Shown piece by piece: positions 10,328 through 22,358 of a stretch of DNA of 64,000 nucleotides (positions within the stretch are counted from its first letter, which is position 1; every line of letters starts with the position of its first letter). The notes under the pieces were generated by a model that worked only from the letters and a program-made list of their open reading frames with translations, was not told the DNA's origin and ran no database searches. The DNA lies in contig NC_063442.1 in assembly GCF_020379485.1 (NCBI RefSeq), positions 18,920,732 to 18,984,731 on the forward strand, given 5' to 3'. Origin of the DNA: Brassica napus (taxonomy: Eukaryota > Streptophyta > Magnoliopsida > Brassicales > Brassicaceae). The translations under genes and the position numbers were made by a program.

Positions 10328-12037
10328 CTACTGTTGTTGTCGAGGAACAGCACGGGAACGAACAGGTGTCTTTGAGGGACTCACCCTGTGAATCAAAAAA
10401 CACGTCAACGATGGGACTCATAACCAAGTAACAAGAAAGTGTTTGAGAAAACTGGTTTGTTCTTGGGGACCTTATCGGTAAAGAACCAAGAAGCACGCCA
10501 CTGCAATTGAGAGCAGTTATTGCACTTTCAGCCTGCCAAAGAGAGAAAAGAAGGATACTTTGAAACTTAATCTATGGATCCAATCGTAAAGATCAACAGT
10601 GCTTTACCATGACAAACTCAACGAAACCGATTCTAGTTGGATGATGATAATCACCCAGAAGCCTCAGACGTAACACCTCTCCACACACAGCCTCAAAGAA
10701 GAGTTTTATGTCCGTTTGAGTGACCTGTCCAACTCATCAAAGTTCAGCTACTTTATGTTTGATTATAGCGCCGTGAAGGAAACAAAATCACCTTCTTGTC
10801 GATGTTAGTGCAGTAGATAGTTCTCGCACACTTCTCACGCTCATCTTCAGTCTAATAACCAAAAACAGGACAAGTGCTGAGTCATAAAAAGCGCATAACT
10901 TTGCACTCAGACTGTGATGAAACACAAGACAAAAAAAGTGTCTCACCCTTGGCAAGAATGTCGGGTTAACAGGTGCAATAGCAGTTTTGGACGGCATAAC
11001 CTTCACAGGATAGAATCCCAGTATCGTCCCCGAAAGATTCAGCGCAGCTCTTGCACCCACTACAATTCCCCAAATCGTCAAACCCATTAAACCAACATTT
11101 ACACACACTTTGCAAAAAAAAAAATATAATGAGGCTAAATGATACCTTCATCAGTGAACTCGATGAAAGCAAACCTAAGTACTGAGTTTGGGTCACCACA
11201 AATGCGACAGTCAACAACCTAAACCACCAAAAAAAAAAAACAGTTAAGACAAAGAACACACCGCAAACAAAGATGAACTTGTAGAAGAGACTTAGAGACA
11301 TGTCCAAAGCCGATGAACAAACCAGCAAGCTGCTCCTCAGTAACCTAAACCGAAAATTAAGATAGTATAATAAGTGAGAATATAGTAAGCCTGGGGAAGA
11401 ACCATTGAAGAAAGGGTGGAAGCTTTTAGAAACCTGTTGGTCAATATCAGACACATAGACAGTTCTTCGAATGACGTCTTCACGCTGAGCCATACTTGTT
11501 CGAGGATTAATCCTCCGTTTCCCTTGTGGTGCTCCGAACCACTTCTTCTGTTTCAAATAACAGAAACAAAAACGACACTCAAAATCAAATAATTTCACAA
11601 AAGAAAAGGTGAGACCAAAGCCTCAAAGGTACAAGCTTTAGCTTAACAAACAACCAAGCACGAAGAGACACGTGTCTTATTACCCGTCGAAAGCCGCCGT
11701 CTTCGTTGACGGGAAAATATTCGGCTGCACCAAGAAAAGAGTCAGCGACGGTGAAGAAACCACCGTTAGCTCCTTGCTTAGTCAATGAGGGAGGAACAAA
11801 CTCTTTAGCCATGGGGTTAAGCTTAGTTAAAAGCTCATTGAGCTCTCTTATCTCACGCTTGAAGCTCTCTCCACCGCCGGATCCCTCCACGTGGGATCTG
11901 ATCTCACCGTGGACTCCATTTTCACCCTGATCTTCGTTGGAAGAGGCTCCTGATCCTTGGCTGGTGACGGAAGACGGCGGCGACGGGGAGATCGCACCGA
12001 CCTCTGTATTAGCTCCGACGTTCTCAACGACCGCCAT
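10328..12037 (-). CDS. CID12: PABP-interacting RNA-binding protein, CID8-13 class (two RRMs), 9 exons, 331 aa
   Basis: Minus-strand exons, each with GT...AG borders and in frame: 12037-11684, 11547-11434, 11344-11300, 11218-11146, 11059-10947, 10851-10792, 10724-10608, 10532-10471 and 10385-10328 (TAG). The total is 996 bp, 331 residues. The start MAVVENVGANTEVG leads to a PAM2-type motif LNPMAKEFVPPSL (73-85) that binds the MLLE domain of poly(A)-binding protein. A basic stretch (GKRRINPRTSMAQR, about 127-140) may be a nuclear signal. RRM1 (about 145-222) has TVYVSDID and the RNP1-like LRFAFIEF. RRM2 (about 240-320) has TIYCTNID and TRIGFVEF. The C-terminus is TPVRSRAVPRQQQ. The family acts in mRNA binding and translation. 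Assignment to CID12 (At4g10610) rather than a paralogue rests on the GTPase neighbour, not on a tree. No disabling change is seen. Confidence 0.93.
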
Positions 12038-14686
12038 GATCAGATAATCGGAAATTAAAGAAAGAAAGATCGGATTTTTCAGGGAACCCACGATCAAGTA
12101 ACACGAAATGCGAAGGGAACAGTAGCAAAAAGGGCTTCTACTTCTATATGAAGGAGCCACCAAGAGAGAGAGAAGACAGGAAGGAAGAGGACAAGAGAGT
12201 GGAAACAAAACTCAAAGAGAATTATTAATCGTACAGTAAAACTCTATAAATTAATATTGTGGGACTTTAATTTTTATTAATTTATAAAATATTAATTTAC
12301 AAAAATTTCTTTTTTTATAAATTATCTTTATTTTATTAATAAAATAAGAAAATATTTGATTTTATCTTATATAAATTATTTAAATTTTTAAAATTTGACT
12401 TTTATATTATTTTATTATCTTATTTGGTGTATAATTTTATGTTTTACAGAATTGTTATGTGGTTTTCGATATAATTTTACTAAATATTATCAAAATATAG
12501 TAAAATATTAAAAAATAGAAATATTTTAATTGTGAATAGAAAACCAACAATATAATGTTTAGTTTGTACTTATATAAAATATATATAGAGATAGATTATT
12601 AATTTATGATTTAGTGGAACTATATATCTACATGAGAGTTATAAAAATATTACTATCTTATTATTTCATCGATTTGTGTCATATTTTACACCGGTCCAAA
12701 TAAAGATCAGTGAAATTTATTATTTTATCGAATATTAATTTATAGAAATTCTACTGTAATTTGTTAAAAGGTCAAAAAAACGATCAGATAAAGTAGAGTT
12801 CACTTCGTACACAGAGAACAAGATCAACCTATTACGGCTTTTCCAAGTCCACTCTATTTCTTTTTTTTATCAACACTCTATTTCTATTTCTTATTCTAAA
12901 GTAGAATTTAAAGTAAAAAATATGTTTACTTTATATATAGAATAAATTGTTTACTTTTTGTTCATTACTTTATTTTTCATTCTAAAATATAGTTTTTTTT
13001 TTGTCATCAACAAACAGACTCATTCTAAAATATAGTAAAATTCAAATATAACTCAACCATATTATATAATTATTTTATTTTAAAGTAAAAATAAAATAAA
13101 CCATTGCGGATAATCTTAAAAAGCTTATATTGCTCATTTTTAATGTTTTTTTACTTAATATATTTACACCTATTACTGTCTTCTTTCTCCTTTTCTGCTT
13201 TTTTTTTAAACTTGCCTTTTTTGCTTTTTGCAGGAGGAAGCTATAGATCAGATCATACAAAACCTGAATCAACAATTCTATATTTCTGAAAAATAACCAT
13301 CCTAAAATATATATTGATGCCCTCTATCAAATTTTATAAAATGTTCTAAATACACACATATACATATATATATATATATATATATGATAACAATTATGCA
13401 AAATTTGAGTGTGAGATATTTATAAAACAACCAGATTTTAACTGCATTGCTTATAATAAACGAAATCACTTTGATATGATTTGATATAAGTAATTAATAA
13501 TTTTGCATGCTTGTAATTCCACTCTTGTAAACAAATCAAATTGGTAGTTGGGTATTATGATTATATGGTAGATCATATGGTAAAATAACATATGGCACAA
13601 AAGGGAACACACAGTTGTTTGTACAGTATCTTCTCATAAAGAATAGTCTATGGACATTGACATAACGCTATATATACCATTCTTTGAATACTTGTTTTAC
13701 ATAATTTCGTTTTAAAAATAGAGATAATTGGCTCACATAGCCTTAGATGTGATCATAATTAGAGAACAATCCCTCATAAGCAGAAAATAATTTTGATTCC
13801 AGTTTTATCCATATAACATATAATCTAACTCTTGTATAATATCTGTAAATATTTATCCAACGAATTAAACCAATCGATGGGATTCCTCTGTTTTTCTACA
13901 AAAGACGTGATATTAGACAAGTGAACCAACTCAATTATTCGAATTTGATAGCAACTATTTTTTTTGCTAAATAATATTTATATTATCAACTAATTTAAAA
14001 TATAATATTTATATCCTCACTATTAAAAATGTTCGAGACATAATAATAAAGTTCAACATGTTATAATGATAGATAGTCGTAACCAATTACCACATACAAA
14101 TTTGATCTATGTTCCAGTGTAAAGCAACATAAGAATTAACAGCTACATTATATATAAGTAACAACTGATACCTATGTTAACATCTACTATATTTTTTAAA
14201 TGATACATCAACTATTAACCACCTACAATAATGATTATAACATGCTAATTTTGTTGTTTTACTCTTTAGCGTCAGTAGATGTATAATTCGTCAATTTGGG
14301 CTTTCATTATGTAAGAAGGGTTTTTCTACTCCCTGCAACAACATAGTATCAACTATTTTTTTCGTCCTGGTGCAGGATATAATCGTCCGCTCAAACCACA
14401 ATGGATGTGACACATGTTATTAACGTTATTCAATGTGTAATTCGCCAATTTGGACGTTTATGTAATTTTTTATTTTGTGTGACAGTAAAGTAACATGAAT
14501 ATATATAGTGTTTTTAAATTTCATATATATTTGTATAAATACTTTTCCAACTAATAGTTTTACATTTAAGTCAATTTCTTAAGTTACAAACTTTTGTTAT
14601 ATTTTTAAAATTACAAGTTTTTAGATTGGATGTTACCGAATTGTGTAACTATTTTCTAAAGAGTAAACTTCTATTTGATAAGATCC
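12038..14686. other. 5' flank of the CID gene, then gene-free AT-rich DNA
   Basis: 12038-12220 is the CT-rich transcribed-strand leader and promoter-proximal region of the minus-strand CID gene. From 12240 to 14686 the DNA is AT-rich with no credible exon; open frames near 13075-13289 are low complexity. A short (TA)n tract lies at about 13361-13384. Confidence 0.5.
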
Positions 14687-14694
14687 ATCGGTGT

Positions 14695-15045
14695 CAGGCC
14701 CGGGCTTGAGCAGATACCTAAGAAACATTTGCATGGGGCCTATAAATTGTATAGATTTTTTGGGGTTTGCATTTTCTGTTTTTATTGCTAGCATATGAAA
14801 AGAAAAATCAGTTCTAGGAAGTGTTTTGAACATATAACATGATAAATGTTTAATTTTTTTTTTCATTCTCTTATATAAAATGAAATAGAAAGATAATTTT
14901 CAGAATTGATACTTTTATAAATTTTAGGGATATTGTAATTTTTAAATGTAAATTAGAATTTTAATAATTTAAATTTTTAATTTATTAGATAGGGCCTATA
15001 TTTTTGGTTTCGTATTGGACCCGAAATATCTTAGGACCGGCACTG
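14695..15045. mobile_element. hAT-like MITE, 351 bp, with 8-bp target-site duplication
   Basis: ATCGGTGT occurs at 14687-14694 and again at 15046-15053. The ends begin CAGGCCCGGGC on the left and, on the opposite strand, CAGTGCCGGTCC on the right. These are short CAG-starting imperfect inverted repeats as in hAT elements, which make 8-bp duplications. The interior is AT-rich and non-coding. Confidence 0.75.
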
Positions 15046-15332
15046 ATCGGTGTAGACATAATTTTTACCAACTCCAAACAATCTAGTTCAAAATAGTTTG
15101 CCTCGGTGAAAATGATCATACGGTCCATTACTTAGACATCAAACTCTGAATGTATAAAGATAGACAAGTTGATGAGAGTTATTTTTTAAACAAAAAGAAA
15201 AAGATTTCTCAGTTCCAAAAGCTTAAAATATGTTTAATCAATCTAACTTATAGATTTTATAATTGACCAACAATTGCATTAAAATGCTATATTTTCACTG
15301 TATTTTTTTTTACATTCACTGTAACTTCTGTT

Positions 15333-18300
15333 TTTTTTTTTTTTTTTTGACGTCAAAAGGCTATTCTATTACTCAGACTTGAGGTGGCCTGGGTAACCAG
15401 ACCGGAATAGAACAACCAACAAAATGTAACTCTCTACGGAAAGATCTAGCAGTCTTAGCTAAAAAATCTGCAGTCTGATTATGCGCTCGTGGAACGTAAA
15501 TGATGTTGAAGTCCGGGAAGCAGATTTGTAGCGTCTCTATTCTCTCCAATTCCGTCGCAAAGCTTGGCCACGCCTGGGGATCCTTAACCATAGCAATCAG
15601 TTCCTTACAGTCTGTCCCAAATCTCTGGCAGGTCGAGTGCTGCAGCATATTCTCCATCGCCCACCGCAGAGCTTCTACCTCCGAATGCAAGGCCGATTCC
15701 CGTCGTGTGATATTTTTTGTCCCCATAAGCTGAATATTCCCAGAGCTATCAATCCATGTCCATCCACATCCACTGAAGTTAGCTGAGAGAGTCCAAGATC
15801 CATCTAATAGACAAATATTTCCCAAACATACGGCTTGGGGTTCCTCATTCATGGTGTCCTGTGTCGCAGCTTGTGCCACTTTATTAGCCTCAAACCATGC
15901 CTGGCATTCACTCTCAGCATGTCTAACCAGTTCCAGAGGATCTCTATCTATTCCTCTGAAGAGTTTTTCATTCCTAGCCTTCCAAATGAACCATATTATC
16001 CAGGGATAAGGATCCCTATCTTGCTCTGGCTCCATGATACTATTTTTCCTCCAGAACAGATAATCCATGTTTGTGTAGACGCTCGATACCGGAAAAATAT
16101 TTGGGCACGTCGGAGTTGAAGATAAAGACCATACTTGACGGGCTGGTGGACATTCGAAGATTGCATGTGTGACTGTCTCCTCTGCTTCTCCACATCTCGG
16201 GCAATAGTTGTCGCACCTCATATTACGTCTAACTAAATTCCTCGTTACTGCCACATGACCAGTCAACAGCTGCCATATAAGATGACATATCTTCGTAGGA
16301 GCCTTCAATTTCCACGCAAAGCCCTGCAGTTTCGTTATACTTGGGTCCAAAACTTCCTTCTCCTTCGATAACTTCAATAAGTTATGCGCCACCCAATATC
16401 CAGATTTAACCGTGTATTGGCCACTCCTCGTAAAGTTCCAGCAGAAAGTATCTCGACGATGAGTTGAGCTTATGGCCAAACTCCTTATAAGTGGTATATC
16501 CTCTGGGCGAACATATTTCTCCAATAGTCCCACGTTCCAATCCTTCACTCCCTGGTCAATAAGATCGCTTACTCTCATGTTGGGGTTCATCACAGGAGCT
16601 ACGGGGGCAGCTGGCCTGGCGGGATTCAATGGAATCCATGGATCCTCCCATGCTTTAACCTCATAGCCTGAGTGTATCTTCTGTCTAATCCCCAGTAGCA
16701 GTAATTTTCTTGCAGCAGAGATACTAGTCCACACATAGGATGGGCTACTAGTAGGATGTACTCTCAATGGAGAGCTCAATCTGTAGTACCTTCCCCGTAA
16801 GACTCGGGCCACCAGAGAATCAGGAAACTGTACTAATCTCCATAGTTGTTTAGCTAGAAGCGCCAGGTTAAACTCATGAATCAATCGGAAGCCAATTCCA
16901 CCCTCTTCTCTGGATAGGTAGACTTTCTCCCATTTCGCCCAGTGAATACCTCTCTTTGGTGGGTTCGAGCTCCACCAGAACTGAGCAATAGCACTTGCCA
17001 AGCTTTCACAAGTCTCCAAAGGGAGCAGAAAAGTTGACATGACGTATGTCGGAAGAGCGAGCAGAATTGATTTAATCAGTACTTCCTTTCCACCTTTCGA
17101 GAGCCATCGACCCGTCCATCCATTCACTCTATGCATCAGCTTATCTTTCAGAAATGCAAAAAGCCTGCATTTAGAGCCGCTTATATCCTCAGGAATGCCT
17201 AAGTACGTTCCCATTCCTCCTTCATTCTGTATCCCAAGGGCATCTTTAATCTCTTGTCTTGTATTTGCATTAATCCGCTTACCAAAGAGCAAGGAGGACT
17301 TGTCAAAGTTGATACATTGACCAGATGCTTTACCATATCTCCTGACTACTTTCATTACTTCTTCACATTCACGGGGCTCCGCCTTACAGAAGAAAAGGCT
17401 ATCATCAGCAAAGAGAAGGTGGGATACCGACGGACACGTGCGTGTAACACGCATCCCTGTTATCTTTCCTTGCATCTCTGCATGATTAAGAAGGCTAGCG
17501 AGCGCTTCCGTGCATAGAATAAAAATGAAAGGAGACAAAGGATCTCCTTGTCTTAGTCCTCTACCTGGACTAATATTCCCTCTTGGCTCTCCATTCATGA
17601 GAACCTTATATTTCACCGATGTAATGCATCGCATGACCCAGCCGATCCAAGTCTCTGAGAATCCCATTTTAAGCAGAACAGCTTCAATAAACGACCACTC
17701 CATCCTGTCATATGCTTTGCTCATATCAGTCTTGATAGCCATCCTTTTATTCCGTCCACTGGGTTTCGTTCTCAATGCATGGAACATTTCCTGGGCAATC
17801 ATAACATTATCCGAAATCTGTCTCCCAGCAACAAAGGCTGACTGGGTTTCCGATATCAGACCTGGTAGCACTTTTTTCAACCTCTGGCATAAGACTTTAG
17901 AGATTATCTTGTAGCTAACGTTGCACAGACTTATGGGTCTGAATTGAGACATTGCAGTAGGCTTTGTTATCTTCGGGATGAGACATATATTTGTGTCATT
18001 CAGTCCGTTCGCCATCGTCCCCTCAAAAAGAAATTTATTAACCATAAGGGTTAAATCATCCTTTACTATATCCCAAAATCTCTGGTAGAAAAGTGCAGTC
18101 ATCCCATCGGGTCCTGGAGCTTTCTCTGGGTGCATGGCAAAAAGCGCTAATTTGACCTCCCATTCAGAGACCGGAGCAGTAAGGTCGTCATTCATTGCAC
18201 CAGTTATTGTTGTTGGCACCTGAGCTAGCGCCTCCTCGATTTCCTCCGGGTTCGATGATTCAAAAATCTGCCTGAAGTAACTAGTAGCAATGACTACAAG

Positions 18301-19098
18301 TCCTTCCTCATCCTCGATAATGTTCCCATTCTCGTCCAGTAGCTGTGTAATCTTATTCCTTGCTCTCCTTTGTTTCGTCAATGCATGAAAGAATTTTGTG
18401 TTTCTATCCCCCTCTCTCAACCAAAACACCCGACTCTTCTGCTTCCAAAACATCTCTTCCGCTTTAAGAGCATGGGAGAGTTCCTTCAGAGCTGCTGCAA
18501 TTTCCTCAGTTGTGGCATTATCATCTGCATATAAGCCTTCCACCTTTTCTTTAAGCTCTTCCACCAATTTTGCCGAATTGACATTATTTAGCCTCCGCCA
18601 TTCACTCAAGGCTCTCCTGCAGCTGGAAATATGTTCCATAATACTCGCATCAGGAGGAAGATCAGGTGATTTCCATCCCTCAAGGATAACCTGCCGTAAC
18701 TCCTCATTATCCAACCATCTTTTATCAAATTTAAACTTTTTGGATCTTCTCGTTGGCTTTATGAGTATATCTGCAAGAATCGGACGATGGTCCGATCCCC
18801 ATAACCTCATGTACTTGACATTCGAGTGTGGAAACTTCTCATGCCAGTCCGCATTTCCTACCGCTCTGTCTAAACGACATCGAACAGTTGATCCACCAGC
18901 TCTCTTCCCTACCCAAGAAAGCATATCTCCCGTGAATGGAAACTCTAACATGCCACAATCATTAAGCATCTGCTTAAAAAGAAGGAAAGAGTTATCCGGG
19001 CGTTGTCTTCCCCCTGTCTTTTCATTGTGACATGTTATCTCATTGAAATCTCCTATCATAAACCAAGGTCCATTTCTTGTTGTTGAGAAACGCGTAAG
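15333..19098 (-). mobile_element. 5'-truncated LINE (L1-type) with poly(A) and 21-bp target-site duplication
   Basis: A perfect 21-bp direct repeat, starting ACATTCACTG and ending ACTTCTGTT, lies at 15312-15332 and 19099-19119. A T-run immediately inside the left copy (15333-15349) is the minus-strand poly(A) tail. The right junction cuts into the endonuclease coding region, so the 5' part (ORF1 and most of the endonuclease) was never copied. The 3.77-kb insert keeps the rest of ORF2 open, which implies a young insertion. Confidence 0.93.
15373..19098 (-). CDS. LINE ORF2 fragment: partial endonuclease, reverse transcriptase, zf-RVT, RNase H (1241 aa open frame)
   Basis: From the 5' junction the frame is uninterrupted to the stop at 15373-15375. 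Residues 1-120 are the end of an APE-type endonuclease (GDFNEI about 16-21; SDHRPI about 102-107). Reverse transcriptase follows (FRPISLCNVSYKIISKVL, QSAFVAGRQISDN, FADD near 562). The zf-RVT zinc-binding segment (about 926-986) includes CPRCGE and THAIFEC. A plant-type RNase H domain (about 1105-1235) has DGSWTLS, HSEVEALRW, GTDCKEL and QTADFLAKTAR, so the four acidic catalytic positions are present. Without a complete endonuclease or ORF1 it is not autonomous. By chance the flank and duplicated target extend the frame by 25 codons to an ATG at 19173; those residues are not LINE sequence. Plus-strand open frames across this interval are shadows. Confidence 0.93.
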   Translation of the reverse strand, partial: LTRFSTTRNGPWFMIGDFNEITCHNEKTGGRQRPDNSFLLFKQMLNDCGMLEFPFTGDMLSWVGKRAGGSTVRCRLDRAVGNADWHEKFPHSNVKYMRLWGSDHRPILADILIKPTRRSKKFKFDKRWLDNEELRQVILEGWKSPDLPPDASIMEHISSCRRALSEWRRLNNVNSAKLVEELKEKVEGLYADDNATTEEIAAALKELSHALKAEEMFWKQKSRVFWLREGDRNTKFFHALTKQRRARNKITQLLDENGNIIEDEEGLVVIATSYFRQIFESSNPEEIEEALAQVPTTITGAMNDDLTAPVSEWEVKLALFAMHPEKAPGPDGMTALFYQRFWDIVKDDLTLMVNKFLFEGTMANGLNDTNICLIPKITKPTAMSQFRPISLCNVSYKIISKVLCQRLKKVLPGLISETQSAFVAGRQISDNVMIAQEMFHALRTKPSGRNKRMAIKTDMSKAYDRMEWSFIEAVLLKMGFSETWIGWVMRCITSVKYKVLMNGEPRGNISPGRGLRQGDPLSPFIFILCTEALASLLNHAEMQGKITGMRVTRTCPSVSHLLFADDSLFFCKAEPRECEEVMKVVRRYGKASGQCINFDKSSLLFGKRINANTRQEIKDALGIQNEGGMGTYLGIPEDISGSKCRLFAFLKDKLMHRVNGWTGRWLSKGGKEVLIKSILLALPTYVMSTFLLPLETCESLASAIAQFWWSSNPPKRGIHWAKWEKVYLSREEGGIGFRLIHEFNLALLAKQLWRLVQFPDSLVARVLRGRYYRLSSPLRVHPTSSPSYVWTSISAARKLLLLGIRQKIHSGYEVKAWEDPWIPLNPARPAAPVAPVMNPNMRVSDLIDQGVKDWNVGLLEKYVRPEDIPLIRSLAISSTHRRDTFCWNFTRSGQYTVKSGYWVAHNLLKLSKEKEVLDPSITKLQGFAWKLKAPTKICHLIWQLLTGHVAVTRNLVRRNMRCDNYCPRCGEAEETVTHAIFECPPARQVWSLSSTPTCPNIFPVSSVYTNMDYLFWRKNSIMEPEQDRDPYPWIIWFIWKARNEKLFRGIDRDPLELVRHAESECQAWFEANKVAQAATQDTMNEEPQAVCLGNICLLDGSWTLSANFSGCGWTWIDSSGNIQLMGTKNITRRESALHSEVEALRWAMENMLQHSTCQRFGTDCKELIAMVKDPQAWPSFATELERIETLQICFPDFNIIYVPRAHNQTADFLAKTARSFRRELHFVGCSIPVWLPRPPQV

Positions 19099-19119
19099 AC
19101 ATTCACTGTAACTTCTGTT

Positions 19120-19528
19120 AATGTCACTGAATATATATATTCTATATTTGAAAAGTATTTTGCTATTCCACAACTATATTGTATTAGCAAATCCGTGTAC
19201 ATAACTAGTTACTCATTGAAAGGCAAAGACTCCGATGTAAATTGTGAAAGTATCCTAATAGATAAACATGAAATAAACTACATCTTTACTTGGGGACAAA
19301 GAAGAAAGCAATGACAATGACATTACGTAGTCATAATTATCCAGTTTAAGATAAATACACAACTCATCGATATTCACATTTCTTAGAACAAATTAAAATA
19401 AATAATAGAAACTACCGTGCAGTCTTACCAATAAACCACTATATCCATAAATCATCAGTTCCAACACGAAAGCTCTTTTTTTTTTCTTAGAACTATAATA
19501 ATAAAATAGCGATGCTGTTATATGTATA
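19120..19528. other. AT-rich intergenic DNA
   Basis: Original flank of the LINE target site. No feature is recognised. Confidence 0.5.
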
Positions 19529-20281
19529 GCAGTAGGGTGTCGATTCAGGCTGATCCGACCTAAATCTGATAAACTCGTAAATATGTGAATTTGGTTCAGT
19601 CCAAAAATATTTTAGGCCTAAAATTTAAAGTTTGGTCCGATCCATATAGGACTATAGAGTATTTCAGATTTTTTTGGGCTTTTCAAAAAATAATTTGTTA
19701 TTATTTTTAATAAATATGGATTTTTATAAAAAAACAATTTCAGTTTTTTAAAAGAAAAATATAAAGTAAGTTTAAACTTTTCTTCTTTATAAAAAATGTT
19801 TTACTTTTCCGTAACCTTTAAAAACATATTAAAAACAAATTAAATTTAATAAAATTTAAATAATCATATATAAATTAAAACTTAATATATAAAAGAACAA
19901 AATTTATGATAAACATGATCAAACGTTTCATATTTTGTAGTTTGAAATAAAAAAAATATTGTATATGAAAGAAGAAAGTACATTTACAAAATTTAAAATG
20001 TGACACTTATAATGATCAAACAATAAAATGTATTAACAATTTTAATATTTGCTTTATTAGAGTTTGAATAAAAATTAGTAAAATAATATGACAATACTAA
20101 TAATAGTTTCGATTGCAATAATAATAATATTTAAGTTAAAGTATAAAATTTTGGGTTTTTAGACCAGTCCTAACTCATACGGATTTAAGTCAAAAATACC
20201 AAAGTTTAAATATTTTATAAAACTAAACCTAAACTCAATAAATTTTACGTTTGGACGGGTTAGCTTCAGCCCTAATTGACA
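19529..20281. repeat. MITE-like repeat with imperfect terminal inversion
   Basis: The left end (GGGTGTCGATTCAGGCTGAT, about 19536-19555) resembles the reverse complement of the right end (TGTCAATTAGGGCTGAAGC, about 20262-20281). The body carries phrases such as TAAATCTGATAAACTCG and GGATTTAAGTCAAAAATACC. This looks like a decayed hAT-type repeat ending against the neighbouring Helitron. No exact duplication was read. Confidence 0.4.
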
Positions 20282-20283
20282 TA

Positions 20284-22358
20284 TCCTACTATATAAAAGG
20301 GACTAAATTCAAGGCTTTTGAGACTATCCACCTCAGCCAAAATATTCTCATCTAAAAAGAATTAAAAATAAATATCATTTAGAAAATAATTAACTAACAT
20401 ACAACTTTTGATATTTCTAGAAATTTCAAATTTGTAACTGCTAATTTATTAATAGAATCATATATCTATATTGAATTATGTTATATTTTAATAGTTAGAC
20501 TTTAAGGGTAAATAAATTATTAATTTATAATATATATAATTTATAACTTTATATTGTAGTTATAAATAAAGAGAAAATAACCGGGAAAGATGAAGAAGCT
20601 CATGTAAAATTATGTAATTAAAATGGTAAAATGGTGAGTATGATGAGGTGAATCTAAGAAAATTTGTTGTACAAATTATGGTGCTTTATTCGTCCACTAT
20701 AATGATTTAAAATAAAATATATATTCACATAAATAAGTCAATATTTGTTATTTTTTTTTTGGTAAGATGTTAAGATTATTATTTTCTAAAAGGTTACACT
20801 GTTGTTTTTAAACAACTTATTACAGCAAGGAAACAAAAACAACCAACAACAACTCAAGGTAAAAAAAGCCTTAAGGAAGTCTTATACAAGAAATATAAAA
20901 AGAAGTAGAGAAGATGAGAAAGAAGAACTTACCGGGTAAGAGAGGAGACGGTCACGCATCATACGGTCGAAAGAGGCAAGGATGACTGATGAAGGTGAGG
21001 AGACATGACTGAAAGTAGAGCTTGATGACTGGAGTAGCATGTGCATCTACGTTGACGCGAGGTTGATTGATCTAGGCTGCAACAGAGTGTAGATCAGCCG
21101 GAGGAGAAATCCAAACTTCAGCAGCAAAAGGCTCCCATATCAAGCGAGAGAAAGAGCACTCAAAGAAGAGATGAAGGTGAGTCTCTATTTCCAGATTACA
21201 AAGGGTGCACGTTCCTGAGACATTTAATCCCCAACGCCTCAAGTGATCCTTGGTTGGCAGTCTTCTCCGCAAAGCCAGCCATGATATAAACGCATTACGT
21301 GGAATATGTTCCTTGAACCAAATATTCTTGTGCCAATATGTATTGTTGATAGTGTTTATATTCTTTTCTGACATTAGTATCCATATTTTTTGATAAACTG
21401 ATCCAAAGAGATTAGTTTGTGGAGCTAACCAAACGAGGATTATAGTGTTTACTTTGGAAAAAGTAATAGGTTGAATGATAGATGGCGTACGTGCCTTTTC
21501 ACATGGAAATCTGCACATATATTAAAATTGTAAGTTTTGAATCATAGAGAAAATATAGTGTATATGACTGAAGTTGGTACATTCCGAAACTAAAGATGGC
21601 TGAAATTCTTCTTTGTCAAAATGCATAGATGTGAATCTTATATGAATAGAGTTCTACATTGCTTATAGCAGTGTAATAAACTCCGTGTGTAAAGGAGAAA
21701 AAATGTTATATAAGTGAAAACAAAAATTATGATTTTTTTCTTGTGCCTATAGGCTCTTCGCAATTTGAAGAAGAAAGAACATATTGTGTGAAAATCTTTG
21801 GCTCGGTCAAATTTTATCCAGTTGTTTATAAAACTGTTGTTATCTGATTCATGTAATTTTTCAGTGTTGATTTAAAAGCCCAAAAAATCCATCTATACTG
21901 AATTTTCTATATTTTTTCTGTGATTTGAATTTAAAAAGAGATAAAACTTTCGATAAGTTATGTAAACTCAGAACAAGTATTTAGCTTTAGAAAGCATTTA
22001 CATGTTTCAAACTTATAATATATACATATATAATGTTTAAAATTATGCATATAAAACCTGTGTAAAATGTGTCTGAATATGTTTCTCTTCTTTAATTTGT
22101 TAATCGTACTATATATAATATTATTTTAAAATTTCAAAAAGTTTATGTCACTGTCACATACAAAAAACCATCAATAAAAAATATAATTCTCCATCTACGA
22201 CAAAAAAATGAAAAATTATTAACATATAAATTTAAATTAAGAAAACTTAACATTGGAAAACAAGAAGTTAATATAAAAGAAAAAAATTAACAAATAATAT
22301 TATAAATAAAATAAATTTATAAGACACAATCCGCACGAAGCGCGGAAAAAATCTCTAG
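20284..22358 (+). mobile_element. Helitron, 2.08 kb, carrying a LINE 3' fragment
   Basis: After A (20283) the element starts TCCTACTATATAAAAGGGAC. It ends with a short hairpin CCGCACGAAGCGCGG (22331-22345), nine further bases and CTAG (22355-22358), followed by T. This is Helitron architecture with A/T host bases and no target duplication. The interior has no Rep/helicase coding; the only recognisable protein segment is LINE-derived. Confidence 0.75.
20750..21540 (-). pseudogene. LINE 3' end: zf-RVT (reverse transcriptase zinc-binding) fragment plus tail
   Basis: An open frame at 21518-21072 (minus) encodes WHKNIWFKEHIPRNAFISWL, then PTKDHLRRWGLNVSGTCTLC, then ETHLHLFFECSFSRLIWEPF. This is the zf-RVT signature: conserved Trp, C-x2-C, H and C. 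Downstream on the same strand is a non-coding tail that ends in an A-run (T-run at about 20749-20760 on the plus strand). It is therefore a 5'-truncated LINE tail lying inside the 20284-22358 Helitron, either captured by it or inserted into it. A target duplication could not be read. Confidence 0.7.

Noticed and set aside
17039..19030. Plus-strand open frames up to 210 aa opposite the LINE
   Set aside because: They are antisense shadows of the long intact ORF2 and carry no recognisable motif.
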